Assembly: GCA_937863945.1 (NCBI GenBank)
Contig: CALMIB010000032.1
Coordinates: forward strand, 1-7,114
Direction: 5' to 3'
Length of the DNA: 7,114 bases
Source: an uncultured Longilinea sp.
Lineage (GTDB): Bacteria > Chloroflexota > Anaerolineae > Anaerolineales > Anaerolineaceae
The notes beneath the pieces are model-generated. The model was given only the letters and a program-made list of their open reading frames with translations. It did not search any database and was not told the DNA's origin. The position numbers were made by a program, and so were the translations under genes. Positions 5,695 through 7,114 of the stretch are shown in pieces (within the stretch, counting starts at the first letter, position 1; the number at the start of each line of letters is the position of its first letter).

Positions 5695-6662
5695 TCCCGC
5701 ACGATTGGATCGAGGCAGCCGGTGAACGGCTGCGCGGCAGGGTGATTCACACACCGGTGACCTTCGACGAGGCGCTGGGTTGCTATCTCAAGTGGGAAAA
5801 CCAGCAGCAGACGGGATCCTTCAAGCTGCGCGGAGCGCTGAACAAGGTGCTGACGTTGCAACCGTGGGAACGCGAGCAGGGACTGGTGGCTGCCTCGGCG
5901 GGCAATCACGGGCAGGGGGTGGCCGTGGCGGCGCGTTTGATGGGCTTAAAGGCGATTGTGTTTGCTGCGGAACATGCCGTGCCGGCCAAGCTGGAAGCCA
6001 TGCGCGCGCTGGGCGCGGAGGTGCGCCTGGTGCCGGGCGGTTACGAACAGGCTGAAAAGACCGGCATCCAGTTCGCGGCCGAGCAGGGCATGACCTGGAT
6101 CTCGCCATACAATGACGGTCAGGTCATTGCCGGGCAGGCGACCGTGGGCGTGGAGTTGTTGCAGGATATCCCCGCCGAAGATCTGGAAGCCGTGGTGGTG
6201 CCGGTCGGCGGCGGAGGGTTGATCGCCGGGATAGGGCTGGCGCTCCAGCAGATCCCCGGGGGGCATCGCCCGCGCCTGATTGGCGTGCAATCGGAAGCAT
6301 CGCCGTATTTTCATGCGCTGCTCAAGGACGGCTCGCAGGATGGCGTGGTGGAAACGGACAGCCTGGCGGACGGCCTGGCGGGGCGGGTGGAGGATAATGC
6401 CATCACCATCCCGATGGTGCGCAGCCTGGTGGATGATATCCTGCTGGTCCGCGAGGTTGAGATCGAACAGGCGGTGGCGGCTGCCTGGCAGCGCTACGGC
6501 GCGGTCATTGAAGGCTCGGCGGCGGTGGTGCTGGCGGCTGCCCTGGCCGGCAAATTCTCGCAGCGTCCGGCAGCCCTGGTGATCAGCGGCGGGAATATCC
6601 AGCCGCAGTTGCATGAACAACTGGTGCAGCGATGGTCCCGCGGTGAGGGAACCTCTGGATGA
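5691..6662 (+). CDS. PLP-dependent threonine/serine dehydratase family
   Basis: This is a fold-type II PLP enzyme that most likely deaminates L-threonine to 2-oxobutyrate and/or L-serine to pyruvate in the cytoplasm. SFKLRGA (43-49) provides the Schiff-base Lys45, ASAGNHGQG (68-76) contacts the substrate carboxylate and cofactor, and PVGGGGLIAG (171-180) is the phosphate-binding glycine loop. ISGGN (298-302) has Ser299 next to the pyridine nitrogen. At 323 residues it is a catalytic domain only, like E. coli TdcB (329). It lacks the ACT-type regulatory domain of biosynthetic IlvA, so isoleucine feedback is not expected. The segment usually reading EPSGA in relatives is EGSAA (274-278) here. 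Serine racemase and hydroxyaspartate ammonia-lyase share the fold and cannot be excluded. The ATG overlaps the phosphodiesterase stop (ATGA), and the TGA overlaps the next start in the same way. Confidence 0.92.
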   Translation: MIPHDWIEAAGERLRGRVIHTPVTFDEALGCYLKWENQQQTGSFKLRGALNKVLTLQPWEREQGLVAASAGNHGQGVAVAARLMGLKAIVFAAEHAVPAKLEAMRALGAEVRLVPGGYEQAEKTGIQFAAEQGMTWISPYNDGQVIAGQATVGVELLQDIPAEDLEAVVVPVGGGGLIAGIGLALQQIPGGHRPRLIGVQSEASPYFHALLKDGSQDGVVETDSLADGLAGRVEDNAITIPMVRSLVDDILLVREVEIEQAVAAAWQRYGAVIEGSAAVVLAAALAGKFSQRPAALVISGGNIQPQLHEQLVQRWSRGEGTSG

Positions 6663-7114
6663 GGGTGCGGCGGAGTGCCTGGATGCGCGTGGCAGTGCTC
6701 CTCTGCCTGGTGGCAGCCTGGAGCGCTCCGGTATTCCAAACTGCCGGGGCGCAATCGAATGCCGAGGCGCAGGCGGCTGCGCTGCTGGCGCGCCTGACGC
6801 CTGAAGAAAAGGTCGGCCAGCTTTTCCTGATCACCTTTGAAGGCAGCAGTCTGAAACCCGAATCGCCCATCTTGAATTTGATCACCCGCAGGCACATCGG
6901 CGGGGTGGTGTTGCAATCGGGCAAAGACAATTTTTCCTCCGGCGACGGCGCGCTTGAACAGGCTGCCGGGTTGGTGGCCAGCCTGCAAACGGCTGAATGG
7001 GATCATACCCAGCAGTCTGCCGGCGCCAACCATTACATTCCGGTATTCATCGGCATGTCACAGGAAGGCGACCTGGCCCCGTACGATCAACTTTTCAACG
7101 GGATGACGGCTTTG
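6659..7114 (+). CDS. Exported glycoside hydrolase family 3-like protein (5' part, runs off right edge)
   Basis: The visible 152 codons start at ATG 6659, overlapping the dehydratase stop as ATGA, with GAGG (6645-6648) ten bases upstream. The N-terminus is a type I signal peptide: arginine-rich residues 1-10, hydrophobic core about 11-20, and likely cleavage after AGA at residue 31. There is no lipobox. The mature part begins like GH3 beta-N-acetylhexosaminidases of the NagZ type: LTPEEKVGQLFLITF (46-60), an HIGGVVL strand (79-85), then VFIGMSQEGD (129-138). In NagZ-like enzymes that last strand reads roughly DQEGGxVxR; here it is SQEGDLAPYDQ, so the aspartate and the second glycine are changed. 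The catalytic residues lie further downstream, outside the window. It probably acts outside the membrane on glycans or peptidoglycan, or is a non-catalytic GH3 relative. The frame is firm; the activity is uncertain. Confidence 0.85.
   Translation, partial: MRVRRSAWMRVAVLLCLVAAWSAPVFQTAGAQSNAEAQAAALLARLTPEEKVGQLFLITFEGSSLKPESPILNLITRRHIGGVVLQSGKDNFSSGDGALEQAAGLVASLQTAEWDHTQQSAGANHYIPVFIGMSQEGDLAPYDQLFNGMTAL

Noticed and set aside
5946..6620. 224-codon frame antisense to the dehydratase
   Set aside because: The sense strand holds all PLP-fold motifs. The antisense product has no recognisable features.

Overview
The window is a GC-rich, gene-dense stretch of a bacterial chromosome. Nothing in it looks mobile: there is no insertion sequence, tRNA, rRNA, CRISPR array or phage gene. 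Protein style and gene content fit best with a member of the Chloroflexota (Anaerolineae-like). These include a DPM1-like soluble GT2 glycosyltransferase, a glycerophosphodiester phosphodiesterase with an NIELTNY motif, and a secreted GH3-like protein. This placement rests on family resemblance from memory, not on a search.

Layout from left to right. (1) The 5' part of tgt (tRNA-guanine transglycosylase) lies on the minus strand and runs off the left edge. (2) A 178-bp divergent intergenic region (937-1114) holds a promoter candidate for each flanking gene and an 18-bp inverted repeat in the tgt leader. (3) recJ (ssDNA exonuclease) is on the plus strand. (4) A GT2 glycosyltransferase of the polyprenyl-phosphate mannose/glucose synthase type is on the minus strand; its stop codon overlaps the recJ stop codon by three bases. 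(5) A compact 96-bp divergent intergenic region (3508-3603) holds two back-to-back promoter candidates. One places transcription start at or next to an ATG of the glycosyltransferase, suggesting a leaderless mRNA. The other is an extended -10 followed at once by a perfect 6-bp hairpin. (6) A tight plus-strand gene series fills the rest: winged-helix/AAA+ ATPase, glycerophosphodiester phosphodiesterase, PLP-dependent threonine/serine dehydratase, and an exported GH3-like protein open at the right edge. Its junctions are a 3-base gap, a 4-base ATGA overlap and a second 4-base ATGA overlap, so it is very likely one operon.

tgt makes the first queuosine-specific change in tRNA and recJ serves DNA repair, so the left half is housekeeping. 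The operon combines a poorly understood AAA+ ATPase with lipid head-group, amino-acid and cell-wall or glycan functions that form no pathway I recognise. The most unusual points are the AAA+ protein with its N-terminal winged helix, the candidate leaderless promoter of the glycosyltransferase, and the departures from family consensus in the phosphodiesterase and the GH3-like protein. I see no clear evidence of a wholly new system.
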